Shown here in pieces: positions 1 to 7,637 of a DNA stretch of 64,000 nucleotides (within the stretch, counting starts at the first letter, position 1; every line of letters begins with the position of its first letter). A program made the translations under genes and the position numbers. This stretch comes from Plantactinospora mayteni. Its GTDB lineage: Bacteria; Actinomycetota; Actinomycetes; Mycobacteriales; Micromonosporaceae. The notes below the pieces were generated by a model. That model ran no database searches. It worked only from the letters and a program-made list of their open reading frames with translations, and had not been told where the DNA came from. The stretch spans positions 1 through 64,000 of the forward strand of contig NZ_BONX01000008.1 in NCBI RefSeq assembly GCF_016862935.1, given 5' to 3'.

Positions 1-91
1 AACTGGGGCGGCCAACTGGGGCGGCCAACTGGGGCGGCCAACTGGGGCGGCCAACTGGGGCGGCCAACTGGGGCGGCCAACTGGGGCCGCC
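1..91. repeat. Tandem 13-bp repeat array at the window edge
   Basis: Six exact copies of AACTGGGGCGGCC run from base 1 to 78, followed by a seventh copy with one change (GGGGCCGCC). The array reaches the first base of the window, so its true length is unknown. It ends 16 bp beyond the stop of the minus-strand dehydrogenase at 108. A 13-bp period is not a multiple of three, so copy-number change would not keep a reading frame. Function unknown. Confidence 0.95.
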
Positions 92-107
92 AGCCGAGGC
101 GGCTGCG

Positions 108-887
108 TCAGCCGAACCGGTCGGCGAGCCGGCGGTAGGTGGCTGGCAGGGTGGCCCGGACCGCGATCGGCAGCACCATCCAGCGCGGCAGGCAGACCTC
201 GTGCCGGCCGGCGAGCATGCCGGTGAGCAGGGCGTCGGCGGCCCGCTCCGCCGGCACGGGCCGGGGACGGCGGCGCGGGTACGGCCGGCCCCGGCGGGCG
301 AAGAACGGGGTGTCCACCACGGCGGGGACGAGTTCGGTGACCACGATGCCCCGACCCGTCGTCTCCTGGCGCAGGCTGTCGGCGAAGACGCTCAGCCCGG
401 CCTTGGTGCCCGCGTAGACCGCCTCCTCGCGTACGCCGAGCCGGCCGGCGATGGAGCCGACGAAGCCGAGCCGGCCGCTGCCCCGGGCCAGCATTCCGGG
501 CAGTACCGCCCGGGCGAGCAGCATCGGGGCGGTCAGGTTCGCCGCCACCAGCGCCTGGATCTGGGCGTCGGTCATCCCGGTGAGCGGCCCCGCGAAGCCC
601 TGGCCGGCGTTGTTGACCAGGATGTCGACCCGGCCGGCGTCGTCGAGTACCCGTCCGGCGAGTTCCGCCGTCCGGTCCGGGTCGGTGAGGTCGCACGGGA
701 TCGCCGTACCACCGGACTCGGCGGCGACCGCCGCGAGCCGGTCGGGGTCCCGGCCGCTGAGGAAGACCCGTGCGCCGGCACCGGCCAGCCGGCGGGCCGC
801 GGCGGCGCCGATCCCGGAGGAGGCGCCGGTGACCAGGGCGACGGCGCCAGCGAGGCGGCGGGAAGTCATACCGGTAGTGTCGCCCAT
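108..887 (-). CDS. SDR family NAD(P)-dependent oxidoreductase
   Basis: A 259-aa classical short-chain dehydrogenase. The Rossmann dinucleotide site TGASSGIG lies near residue 20, the NNAG structural motif near residue 91, and the YxxxK catalytic pair (YAGTK) near residue 158 with its upstream serine. Length fits the classical SDR class. The substrate cannot be read from the sequence. Two ATGs are possible, at 887 and six codons later at 869 (MTSRR...); neither has a convincing ribosome site, so the N-terminus is uncertain. It is a single gene between the 13-bp array and a degenerate repeat block, with no operon partner visible. Confidence 0.85.
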   Translation of the reverse strand: MGDTTGMTSRRLAGAVALVTGASSGIGAAAARRLAGAGARVFLSGRDPDRLAAVAAESGGTAIPCDLTDPDRTAELAGRVLDDAGRVDILVNNAGQGFAGPLTGMTDAQIQALVAANLTAPMLLARAVLPGMLARGSGRLGFVGSIAGRLGVREEAVYAGTKAGLSVFADSLRQETTGRGIVVTELVPAVVDTPFFARRGRPYPRRRPRPVPAERAADALLTGMLAGRHEVCLPRWMVLPIAVRATLPATYRRLADRFG

Positions 888-941
888 TCGGTGCCGGTGG
901 ACCGCACGGAGCGCCGAACCGGAACCCGCTCGGGGCCGGGG

Positions 942-1128
942 GGTCGGGAATCGCCGGTCCGGTGAGGAATTGCCGAGTGGGTCGGGAATTACCGAGTGGG
1001 TCGGGAATTATCGGTCCGGGTCTGGAATCGCCGGTCGGGTCGGGAATTGCCGGATCCGATGGTGAATTGCCGGGGTCGGGCATGGAAACGCCGGGTCCGG
1101 TGGGGAATCGCCGGTCGGGTCAGGAGTC
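942..1128. repeat. Degenerate ~19-bp tandem repeat block
   Basis: About nine imperfect copies of a 19- to 21-bp unit, roughly TCGGGAATTGCCGAGTGGG, fill the space between the dehydrogenase start and the regulator gene downstream. The last copy overlaps the end of the regulator coding sequence. Copies differ at several positions, so this is an old array. The conserved GGAATYGCCGG core is not an obvious known operator. Confidence 0.8.
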
Positions 1129-2088
1129 GAGGTCGGCCAGGGCCGCGCGGAGGAACGCCGGGGTCTCGGTCGGCGAGACGGCCTCGACGCAGAGCCGTTC
1201 CATCGCCGCGGCGTAGTAGTCCACGTCGTCGCGCTTGTCGAGGTAGAGCGCGCTGGTGAGCTGTTCCATGTAGACGACGTCCGGCAGTTCCTGGTCGGGG
1301 AAGCGGAGCAGGCTGAACGCGCCTCCGGCGGCGGCGTGCCCGCCGGCCCGGAACGGGATCACCTGGACCGTGATGTTGGGCTGCCGGCCGGCCTCGATCA
1401 GGTGCTCGAGCTGGCCGCGCATCACGTCGGTCCCGCCGATCGGCCGGCGCAGCGCCGCCTCGTCCACCACGGCCCACAGTTGCGGTGCACCAGGCCGGGT
1501 CAGCACCTTCTGCCGGTCCATCCGGAGTTCGACCCGGCGTTCGATCTCGTCGGGCGGTGCCCCGTCGTGGGCGAGCAACACCACGGCCCGGGCGTACTCC
1601 CGGGTCTGCAACAGCCCGGGAATGTACTGCACCTCGTACGCCCGGATCAGCGCCGCCGCGGCCTCCAGCCCGAGGTAGGACTGGAACCAGTTCGGCAGCA
1701 CGTCGCCGTACCGGTGCCACCACCCGGGGTTGTTCGCCTGGCGGGCCAGGGCGAGCAGGGCTGTCCGTTCGGTCTCGTCGGTCACCTGGTAGAGGGTCAG
1801 TAGATCGGCGACGTCGCGTTCCTTGAATCCCACCCGGCCCAGCTCCATCCGGCTGATCTTGGATCCGGACGACCTGATCTCCCAGCCCGCGTCGTCGCGG
1901 CTGACGCCCTTGGCCTCCCGCAGCTTGCGCAACTGGCCACCGAGCAGGATCCGCAGCACGGTGGGACCGCCCGCGATCCCCGGGTCGGCGGTTCCACCCG
2001 CGAAGACCGGTCCACCGTCGATGATCGGTTCACCGTCGGCGACATCGCCGTCCGGGACCGAACCACGGCCGGATGGGGCCATCGTCAC
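1120..2088 (-). CDS. XRE family regulator with DUF5753 (Scr1/WhiJ-like)
   Basis: A 322-aa protein. An N-terminal Cro/C1-type helix-turn-helix (LGGQLRKLREAKGVSRDDAG through SKISRMELGR) is followed by a DUF5753 domain containing the typical AYEVQYIPGLLQTREYAR segment and a C-terminal YMEQLTSALYLDK stretch. The GTG at 2088 is chosen because GGAGG lies 6 nt upstream; an ATG at 2082 is also possible. Actinobacteria commonly pair this family with a small DUF397 protein, as here with the gene at 2288-2527. Such pairs act in developmental or antibiotic regulation or resemble toxin-antitoxin modules; the target here is unknown. Confidence 0.88.
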   Translation of the reverse strand: MTMAPSGRGSVPDGDVADGEPIIDGGPVFAGGTADPGIAGGPTVLRILLGGQLRKLREAKGVSRDDAGWEIRSSGSKISRMELGRVGFKERDVADLLTLYQVTDETERTALLALARQANNPGWWHRYGDVLPNWFQSYLGLEAAAALIRAYEVQYIPGLLQTREYARAVVLLAHDGAPPDEIERRVELRMDRQKVLTRPGAPQLWAVVDEAALRRPIGGTDVMRGQLEHLIEAGRQPNITVQVIPFRAGGHAAAGGAFSLLRFPDQELPDVVYMEQLTSALYLDKRDDVDYYAAAMERLCVEAVSPTETPAFLRAALADLDS

Positions 2089-2287
2089 GTGTCGCCTCCA
2101 CACATGCTCGACGCAGCCCACCGAGGGCTGGGCCAAATCCGTCGGTAAGCATGCCATGGCTTGACGGTGAGGAGACTAGACCCAACGCGCTAATTTTCTC
2201 GACCCTTGTCCAGTCGGGATCGCGTGAGCGTGTCGGGATGGTGGCGTACGGTGGTGTCGGCGTACCGGACGCCGTAGGTACGGTCGG

Positions 2288-2527
2288 CTACCGGATGAGG
2301 TTGTCGAAGTCCCCGTCCCGGGCGCCGAGGATGAAGGCGGTGATCTCGTCGATCGTGTAGATCAGCGCCGGCCCGTCGGGGTCCCGGGAGTTGCGGACGG
2401 CGATACCGGCGCCGCCGGGCAACTCGGCCATCTCGACGCAGTTCCCACTGGGATTGCTGCGGCGGCTCTTCTGCCAGGCGAGGGTCGGCAGTTGGCCGGT
2501 GGACATGCCGTTGTACGTCTGAATCAT
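2288..2527 (-). CDS. DUF397 domain protein
   Basis: A 79-aa protein with the DUF397 signature: WQKSRRSNPSGNCVEMAELPGG, then AVRNSRDPDGPAL and a final helix with F-x-x-G-A-R-x-G-x-F-D. It lies just upstream of the XRE/DUF5753 gene on the same strand, the usual partner arrangement (compare WhiJ/BldB-type loci). DUF397 proteins are thought to bind or titrate the partner regulator. The ATG at 2527 fits the family N-terminus; the longer upstream reading frame does not look like DUF397. Confidence 0.88.
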   Translation of the reverse strand: MIQTYNGMSTGQLPTLAWQKSRRSNPSGNCVEMAELPGGAGIAVRNSRDPDGPALIYTIDEITAFILGARDGDFDNLIR

Positions 2528-3000
2528 CGCCAGTCTTTCTGGAGGTTCCGGAGGGCTGGGGGCGGTGGGCGTCGCGTAGGCCCGACTGCGTGTGATTCCT
2601 CCCCGTGGACGCGTCCTCAGCCGTGACAGTGCGTGCAGCATCGTGTCCGGTCATCGCTGCATGACCATCTGCACGTGCATTCGCTCTTGCGTATGCACCT
2701 GACAGCGAGCATGATAGCGCGGTAAGGGTGTGTCCGTTTGTTCACTTTTCGTGATGGAGGCGGGGTGCCGTTGCCAGCGCAATCGAGGCGTCGGGGACCA
2801 GGCGAGATTGCTGGTGTGCCTGCCTGCCTGGGCAGATGGTCGCCAACGGATCGCAATGGCTCGGTTCCGGCCCGTGCTGGGGTACGCGAACTTGGATCAC
2901 GGACAGTCACCGACTACTCCCGGCAACCGGCCTTCGGACAGCGGCTCGGTCCGGCCTGCGACCCGTCCCCGAGTCGGGTCTCCTGAAGGGACACGGCATC
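2528..3000. other. Intergenic region, divergent promoters
   Basis: About 470 bp between the DUF397 gene (minus) and the GGDEF gene (plus). It has a relatively AT-richer stretch at 2690-2750 (GTTTGTTCACTTTTCG) and several TGCA-containing words near 2620-2700. No convincing gene or RNA was seen. Both flanking genes are probably transcribed from here. Confidence 0.5.
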
Positions 3001-3774
3001 GTGGATCCCTTCACCCTCGCGGCCGGCGCCGCCGCGGTCGCGGGCCTCGGCGCGGCCTGGCGGATGCACGGCCGGGTGCGGATGGCCCAGGCGGAGGTGG
3101 TCCGGCTCCGCGAGGAGTTGCAGTCGGAACGGCACGCGGCCACCCACGACCCGCTGACCGGGCTACTCAACCGGCGGGCCTTCTACCAGATCGGTGCCGC
3201 GCTGGTCGCCGATCCCGGCCGCCCGCCGCTGGTCGCGGTGGTCCTGGATCTCGACGACTTCAAACAGATCAACGACCGGTTCGGCCACGCCGCCGGAGAC
3301 CAGGTGCTGATCGCGGTGGCCTGGCGGTTCGCGGCGTACGCGGGCAACAACCTGGTGGCCCGGCTCGGCGGCGACGAGTTCGCCGGCCTGCTCGCCGGTG
3401 CCCGGGCCGACGGACGCTGGCTGCACCAGTCCGCGCGACGGCTCGCGGAGCTGGTCTCCGCGCCGATCCAGGTCGCCGAGCGCGACCTGCGGATAACCGC
3501 GTCGATCGGACTGGCCCCGGTGCACGGCCGCGCGCAGTTGGCCGAGGTGCTCGACCTCGCCGACGCCGCGATGTACCGGGTGAAGACCCGGCGGGCCCGA
3601 CTCGCCCCGGCCGACGTCGACACCGCCGGTTGCGTCGGCCCGTTCGCGGGGTACGTCCAGGGTCCGGCGCAGTTCGGCCTGTCAAGCAGTACGACCGGCG
3701 AGGCCACCGGCGCGCCGGACGTGCACCGTGAACTGATCGAGACGACACCCGGTGCCGAGTCAGGAGGGCAGTGA
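3001..3774 (+). CDS. GGDEF domain protein (diguanylate cyclase)
   Basis: A 257-aa protein, probably making cyclic di-GMP. A short hydrophobic N-terminal segment (residues ~3-20, a possible single membrane anchor) leads through a charged helix (RMAQAEVVRLREELQSER) into a GGDEF domain. The signature GGDEF is intact after LVARL, and HDPLTGLLNRRAF and DLDDFKQINDRFGH are canonical. No RxxD product-inhibition site is seen at the usual place before the signature. The GTG at 3001 is chosen for the AAGGGA upstream and for protein sense. The gene below starts 4 bp after its stop, so the two are probably co-transcribed. Confidence 0.88.
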   Translation: MDPFTLAAGAAAVAGLGAAWRMHGRVRMAQAEVVRLREELQSERHAATHDPLTGLLNRRAFYQIGAALVADPGRPPLVAVVLDLDDFKQINDRFGHAAGDQVLIAVAWRFAAYAGNNLVARLGGDEFAGLLAGARADGRWLHQSARRLAELVSAPIQVAERDLRITASIGLAPVHGRAQLAEVLDLADAAMYRVKTRRARLAPADVDTAGCVGPFAGYVQGPAQFGLSSSTTGEATGAPDVHRELIETTPGAESGGQ

Positions 3775-3778
3775 CAAC

Positions 3779-4048
3779 ATGCCAGTACCCAACGTGGATC
3801 CGCACCGACGGAACCCGGCGGAGATCGACTCCACCGCCAGTTACCGGCCGACCGATCCGGTCTGGGTCTACCGGTCCGGCACCTGGCGGGCGGGAGTGGT
3901 CGAGGCGGCCTCGGCGCTGGCCGCGACGGTCACGTACCGGCCGAACAGCGCCCGGGGCACCGGCGTGGACACTCTCACCGCCCCTTACATGATCCGGCGG
4001 CAGGAGCCGGACCCGCTGCTCGACGGCGAACCCGCCGGCCGGCGCTAG
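3779..4048 (+). CDS. Small hypothetical protein downstream of GGDEF gene
   Basis: An 89-aa protein with no family I can name. The middle reads like a small beta-barrel (DPVWVYRSGTWRAGVVE...ATVTYRP...DTLTAPYMIRR), with alternating hydrophobic strands and a W-R-x-G-x-V pattern seen in SH3/Tudor-like folds; that resemblance is inference. The start at 3779 follows AGGAGGG 11 nt upstream and lies 4 bp past the GGDEF stop, implying co-expression. Confidence 0.7.
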   Translation: MPVPNVDPHRRNPAEIDSTASYRPTDPVWVYRSGTWRAGVVEAASALAATVTYRPNSARGTGVDTLTAPYMIRRQEPDPLLDGEPAGRR

Positions 4049-4067
4049 ACCACCGCAAGCGCAATCC

Positions 4068-4166
4068 CCGGCGGCTCGCACCGCCAGGCCCCACAAGCGC
4101 AGTCCCGGCGGCTGGTACCGCCGGGCCCCGAAAGCTCAGTCCCCGGCGGCTCGTACCGCCGGGCCT
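4068..4166. terminator. Three tandem hairpin units between convergent genes
   Basis: Three ~38-bp direct copies, each starting AAGCNCA and containing a GC-rich hairpin of the form CCGGCGGC TNGTA CCGCCGG (the first copy reads GCTCGCACCGCC with one mismatch). They sit between the convergent genes ending at 4048 (plus) and 4254 (minus), so a bidirectional terminator array is the simplest reading. There is no T-run, as is usual in high-GC actinobacteria. Confidence 0.65.
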
Positions 4167-4253
4167 CGTGGCCGGAGGGGCGGAGCAGTGTCGTCGCCCG
4201 CCCCGCAGGAGATCCCGGCGGTGCCCAGGCTCACCGCCCCGGCCCGTCGGTGC

Positions 4254-4664
4254 TCAGCGGGCGTGCGAACGCCGTCCCGCGTAGGCGCCGAGCGCCGCGA
4301 CCAGACCGGTGCCGAGTGCCGAGCCGAGCGCCACCAGTACCGCACCGATCACCCAGAGCCCGTCGGCGTCCGGATCGGTCGCGGCGTCGGCCGAGAAGGC
4401 GACAGTGAGCACCGCCGGTACGACGATGCCGGCCAGCCACGGCCGGCCCCGGCGCCCCGTCTCGAAGACCAGCACGGCCAGCACGACCCCCAGACCGACC
4501 ACCTGCCACGCCGAGTACGGCCCGGTCTGCGCCCCCGTCACCGGATCGGTCTCCTTCTGCTGGTCCCAGCCCAGGAACGCCCAGTACGCGAGCGCGGTGA
4601 GGCCGGCGAGTCCGACGATCCAAAGCGGAGTGTGCCGGGCATCTGCCCGCTGCCGTTCGATCAT
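4254..4664 (-). CDS. Small multi-spanning membrane protein
   Basis: A 136-aa protein with four predicted membrane segments: WIVGLAGLTALAYWAFLGW, AWQVVGLGVVLAVLVF, PWLAGIVVPAVLTVAF, and WVIGAVLVALGSALGTGLVAAL. The N-terminus is charged (MIERQRADARH) and the tail basic (RRSHAR). No catalytic motif was recognised and no family name can be given with confidence. GGAGAG lies 9 nt before the ATG at 4664. Confidence 0.75.
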   Translation of the reverse strand: MIERQRADARHTPLWIVGLAGLTALAYWAFLGWDQQKETDPVTGAQTGPYSAWQVVGLGVVLAVLVFETGRRGRPWLAGIVVPAVLTVAFSADAATDPDADGLWVIGAVLVALGSALGTGLVAALGAYAGRRSHAR

Positions 4665-5021
4665 GTCCTCGACTCTCCACCATCGCCCCCGCCGACACCC
4701 GAGTACCCCTACTCAGCTCTGCCGTGCCGTCGCTCAACCCTTCGGACCGGAGGCCGTCGCCCCGCAGCCGGCGACCCGTACGCCACACCAGGGCCAGCGC
4801 GGCACCGTTCCGCGACCGGGGTCGTGAAACGTTTCAGGCAGTCGCGGCCCTGCGGCGGGGTGTCGTAGTCGCCGTGCCCTTGGCCGCCGACGTCCGGGGT
4901 GGTGTCCGGGTCGGCGGCAGCGACAACTCGCAGCAATGTGGATTTTTCTGGTTTATTGGGTGTTACGGTCAAAACCGGCAGTATTTTTCGGGGTGACGCC
5001 GAAACCTGGGAGAGGCCGGAC
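4665..5021. other. Intergenic region with palindrome and AT-rich promoter stretch
   Basis: Divergent control region. It contains the perfect 12-bp palindrome at 4825-4836 and an AT-rich stretch at 4945-4995 (TTTTTCTGGTTTATTGGG and TATTTTTCGG) that stands out from the local GC content and probably holds the promoter of the M15-like gene. No gene was seen. Confidence 0.55.
4825..4836. promoter_or_regulatory. Perfect palindrome TGAAACGTTTCA, LacI-type operator candidate
   Basis: Twelve-base perfect inverted repeat with a central CG, the shape of LacI/GalR-family operators (TGNNANCGNTNNCA-like). It lies about 185 bp before the M15-like gene and 160 bp before the divergent membrane-protein gene. 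No LacI-family gene is present in the window, so the binding protein is unknown. Confidence 0.4.
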
Positions 5022-6023
5022 ATGCCCAGCCAAGAGGTCGCCGGGGAGGTCGGATCACGGATCCGGCCGAGCGAACCGCAGCCGTCGCGGGTGACCGCCG
5101 GCCGGACCCCGCGCCCCGGCCCGGCCAGCGGGGCCTCCCTGTCCGAACTGGTCGGATACCGGGCGGCGGTGGCGGACCTGCTCGCCGAGGTCGCCGGCCA
5201 CGCCGGCCGCGACGACCTGCCCAGACTGGAGCGGACGCTGACGGACCGGGTCACCGGCCCGGACTTCGCCGCCGTGCTCGGCGTACTGCCCGGCGGCGCC
5301 GCCGACGCCGCGAACCGGCTCGTCCGGGAGATCCGGGACTACCGGCCGAACAACCGCAGTGTCGCCCGCGACCTTGCCGGCCTGATCCGGATCTACCTGC
5401 TCTCCCGGATCGACGTCATGTGGTGGGGACACCTGCCCGGGTTTCCGACCGACGCCGACCTGCACAGCTCGGCGGAACTGGTCGACCTCGAGGCGCTTCG
5501 CCGCACCGACCTACTCCGGTTCCGCTACCGGCGGCCGGCCGGGCACCTGCTGAGCCGGGCGGCCCGGGCGGTGCGGCACCGGCTCCGGCCACCCGGGACA
5601 CCGCCGGCCGGCCGGAGCGCCGTACCAGCCGCCGGCACCGGGCCCCGGACCACCCGGACCCGGCCCGAGGTGGTGGCGCTGCTGAACCAGCTCGCCGTGG
5701 ACCTCGCCCGGCGCCGCCCGGGTCCGACCCCGCCGCTGCGGGTGACCAGCCTGGCCCGCAGCCTCGAACACCAGCACCGGCTCCGGGCCCTCGGGTACGC
5801 GGCCATGCTGCCCAGCGGGCACTGCCTCGGGTACGCGATGGATCTGGAGATGTCCTGGCTGCGCCGGTTCGACGCGCCCGGCACGGTCGCCGCCGTGCTG
5901 CGGGAGCGGCAGGGCTGGGGCGACGTGAACGTGATCGACGAGGGTCAGACCTGGCACCTCTGTGTCAGCCCGCGCGCGGCCAGCCGACTGCGGCGCGACT
6001 TCCTGACCGCACTGGGAGGTTGA
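5022..6023 (+). CDS. M15-like peptidase family protein (DUF5715-type)
   Basis: A 333-aa protein. The C-terminal part (residues ~225-330) carries the metal-binding pattern of M15 D-Ala-D-Ala peptidases: LRVTSLARSLEHQHRL, then SGHCLGYAMDLEM (SxHxxGxAxD) and TWHLCV (the WH motif). The N-terminal ~200 residues are helical and unrecognised. There is no signal peptide, unusual for a cell-wall enzyme. The ATG at 5022 follows GGGAGAGG. The ribosome site of the next gene is inside its last codons and only 5 bp separate the two, so they are translationally coupled to the asparagine-synthetase homologue. The peptidase role is inferred from motifs only. Confidence 0.65.
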   Translation: MPSQEVAGEVGSRIRPSEPQPSRVTAGRTPRPGPASGASLSELVGYRAAVADLLAEVAGHAGRDDLPRLERTLTDRVTGPDFAAVLGVLPGGAADAANRLVREIRDYRPNNRSVARDLAGLIRIYLLSRIDVMWWGHLPGFPTDADLHSSAELVDLEALRRTDLLRFRYRRPAGHLLSRAARAVRHRLRPPGTPPAGRSAVPAAGTGPRTTRTRPEVVALLNQLAVDLARRRPGPTPPLRVTSLARSLEHQHRLRALGYAAMLPSGHCLGYAMDLEMSWLRRFDAPGTVAAVLRERQGWGDVNVIDEGQTWHLCVSPRAASRLRRDFLTALGG

Positions 6024-6028
6024 GCGGC

Positions 6029-7609
6029 ATGTCCGGCATCGTCCTACTGCTCGGTCCCGGCGCGGACCGCCGTACCTTCCACCGGATGATGGCGGAACTC
6101 ACCCCGCGCGGCGACCTGGCGGAGACCCGGCTCGGTCCCGACCTGCTGGCCGGGGTCCAGCGGCTGCGGATCGTCGACCGGGAGCGCGCGGCCCAACCCT
6201 GGTGCTCCGCCGACGGCCGGTGGCTGCTCTGCTACAACGGCGAGGTCTACAACCACCGGGAACTCGCCGCCGAACTGCTCCGGCTCGGCCGGCCGCTGCG
6301 CACCGAGAGCGACACCGAGGTGGTACTGGAGGCGTTCCTGGCCTGGGGACCGGAGGCGGTCACCCGACTGCGCGGCGAGTTCGCCTTCGCCCTCGCCGAC
6401 ACCGCCACCGGACGGCTCTACCTGGCCCGCGACCCACTCGGGGTACGACCGCTCTACTGGTCCCGGCACCTGCGCCGGCTGCACGTCGCCTCGGAGGTCA
6501 AGGCGCTGGTGCCGATCGGGGCGCCGATCTCGGAGCTGCCGCCCGGGCACCACGGCTGGGCCGACGCCATGACCGGGCCGGAGCTGGTGCCATACCTGGA
6601 CCTGGTCCGGCTCGGTGCCGGGCAGCCGCCGGTCCGCGACGCCGACGAGGCGGCGGAGCTGCTCCGGGAGGCGGTCCGGGACAGCATCCGGGCCCGGCTC
6701 GACACCGACCTCACCGTCGGGGTGTTGCTCTCCGGCGGCCTGGCCAGCACCCTCGCCCTGCTGCACGTCCGGCAGCTCCACCACGACTGCGTGGCGTTCA
6801 CCGTCGGCACCCCGGACAGCCCGGACGTGCAGAGCGCTCGCCGGCTCGCCGCCGACCTCGGCGTACACCACGAGGTGATCGAGGTCCAGCCCCGGGACAT
6901 CCGGCTCGACGACATCCGGGCGGCCATCCGGATCTCCGAACTCACCGAGTACGCCGACCTGATCGACGCGGTCGTCTCGGTGCCGCTGTTCCGGCGGGTT
7001 CGTGATCTCGGCGTCCGGGTGGTACTCACCGGTGACGGTGCCGACGACCTCTTCGGCGGGCACCCGGGCTCGGACGCGGTCGGCCCGGAGGTGGCCGGCC
7101 GGCTCTTCCGGCACCGGATCCGCAACCTCTGTCGTACCGGGTTGCAGCGGGTGGACCGGACCGGTCTCGGGCACGGGGTGGAGGCCCGGCCGCCCTTCCT
7201 CGACCTGTCGCTGGTCGAGTTGGCGATGCGGCTGCCGGCCGAGCTGAACCTGCGGGACGGCCGGCCGCGGTGGCTGCTCCGGCACGCCCACGCCGACCTG
7301 CTGCCGGAGTACGTCCGGGACCGGCCGAGGGAGCCGATGGCGCTCGGCTCGGGGCTGCACGAGGGGGTACGGCCGTACCGGGCGCTCTTCGCCCGCCAGT
7401 ACCGGGCGTTCGGCTACGAGCTGCTGGAACCGGTACGCCGCGACTTCGACACCGTACTGGTGCGCTGCGGCCACGACCTCGACCGTGCGGTCGCCAAGGG
7501 TACGGCCCGGCCGGACGTCTTCGAGCATGCCCGCGACCTGGCCGGAATGGCGAGATGGAAGGTGGGCCCGGCGTGGCGCCGGCTGACCGGCTCCGGCCGA
7601 CAGAGCTGA
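6029..7609 (+). CDS. Asparagine synthetase B homologue lacking catalytic residues
   Basis: A 526-aa protein with the full two-domain layout of glutamine-dependent asparagine synthetase: an Ntn-type amidotransferase domain (YNGEVYNHREL, LRGEFAFALAD, LARDPLGVRPLYW) and an ATP-pyrophosphatase domain (TGDGADDLFGG near residue 334, GVEARPPFLDLSLVELA). Two key positions are changed. The protein begins MSGI where the family has MCGI, so the glutaminase nucleophile Cys2 is Ser. The PP-loop reads SGGLAST at 235-241 where the family has SGGxDS, so the metal-binding Asp is Ala239. It is therefore unlikely to be an ordinary AsnB; a pseudoenzyme or altered amide-forming enzyme is possible. The start is 5 bp after the M15-like gene, with GGGAGG upstream. 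Confidence 0.85.
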   Translation: MSGIVLLLGPGADRRTFHRMMAELTPRGDLAETRLGPDLLAGVQRLRIVDRERAAQPWCSADGRWLLCYNGEVYNHRELAAELLRLGRPLRTESDTEVVLEAFLAWGPEAVTRLRGEFAFALADTATGRLYLARDPLGVRPLYWSRHLRRLHVASEVKALVPIGAPISELPPGHHGWADAMTGPELVPYLDLVRLGAGQPPVRDADEAAELLREAVRDSIRARLDTDLTVGVLLSGGLASTLALLHVRQLHHDCVAFTVGTPDSPDVQSARRLAADLGVHHEVIEVQPRDIRLDDIRAAIRISELTEYADLIDAVVSVPLFRRVRDLGVRVVLTGDGADDLFGGHPGSDAVGPEVAGRLFRHRIRNLCRTGLQRVDRTGLGHGVEARPPFLDLSLVELAMRLPAELNLRDGRPRWLLRHAHADLLPEYVRDRPREPMALGSGLHEGVRPYRALFARQYRAFGYELLEPVRRDFDTVLVRCGHDLDRAVAKGTARPDVFEHARDLAGMARWKVGPAWRRLTGSGRQS

Positions 7610-7637
7610 ACCGCCATAGGCGCCCAGCGCTTTCCGC

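Noticed and set aside
6029..7609. Lasso peptide cyclase
   Set aside because: Lasso cyclases also look like asparagine synthetase but keep SGGxDS; here it is SGGLAST, and no lasso precursor, leader-binding or transglutaminase-like protein is nearby.
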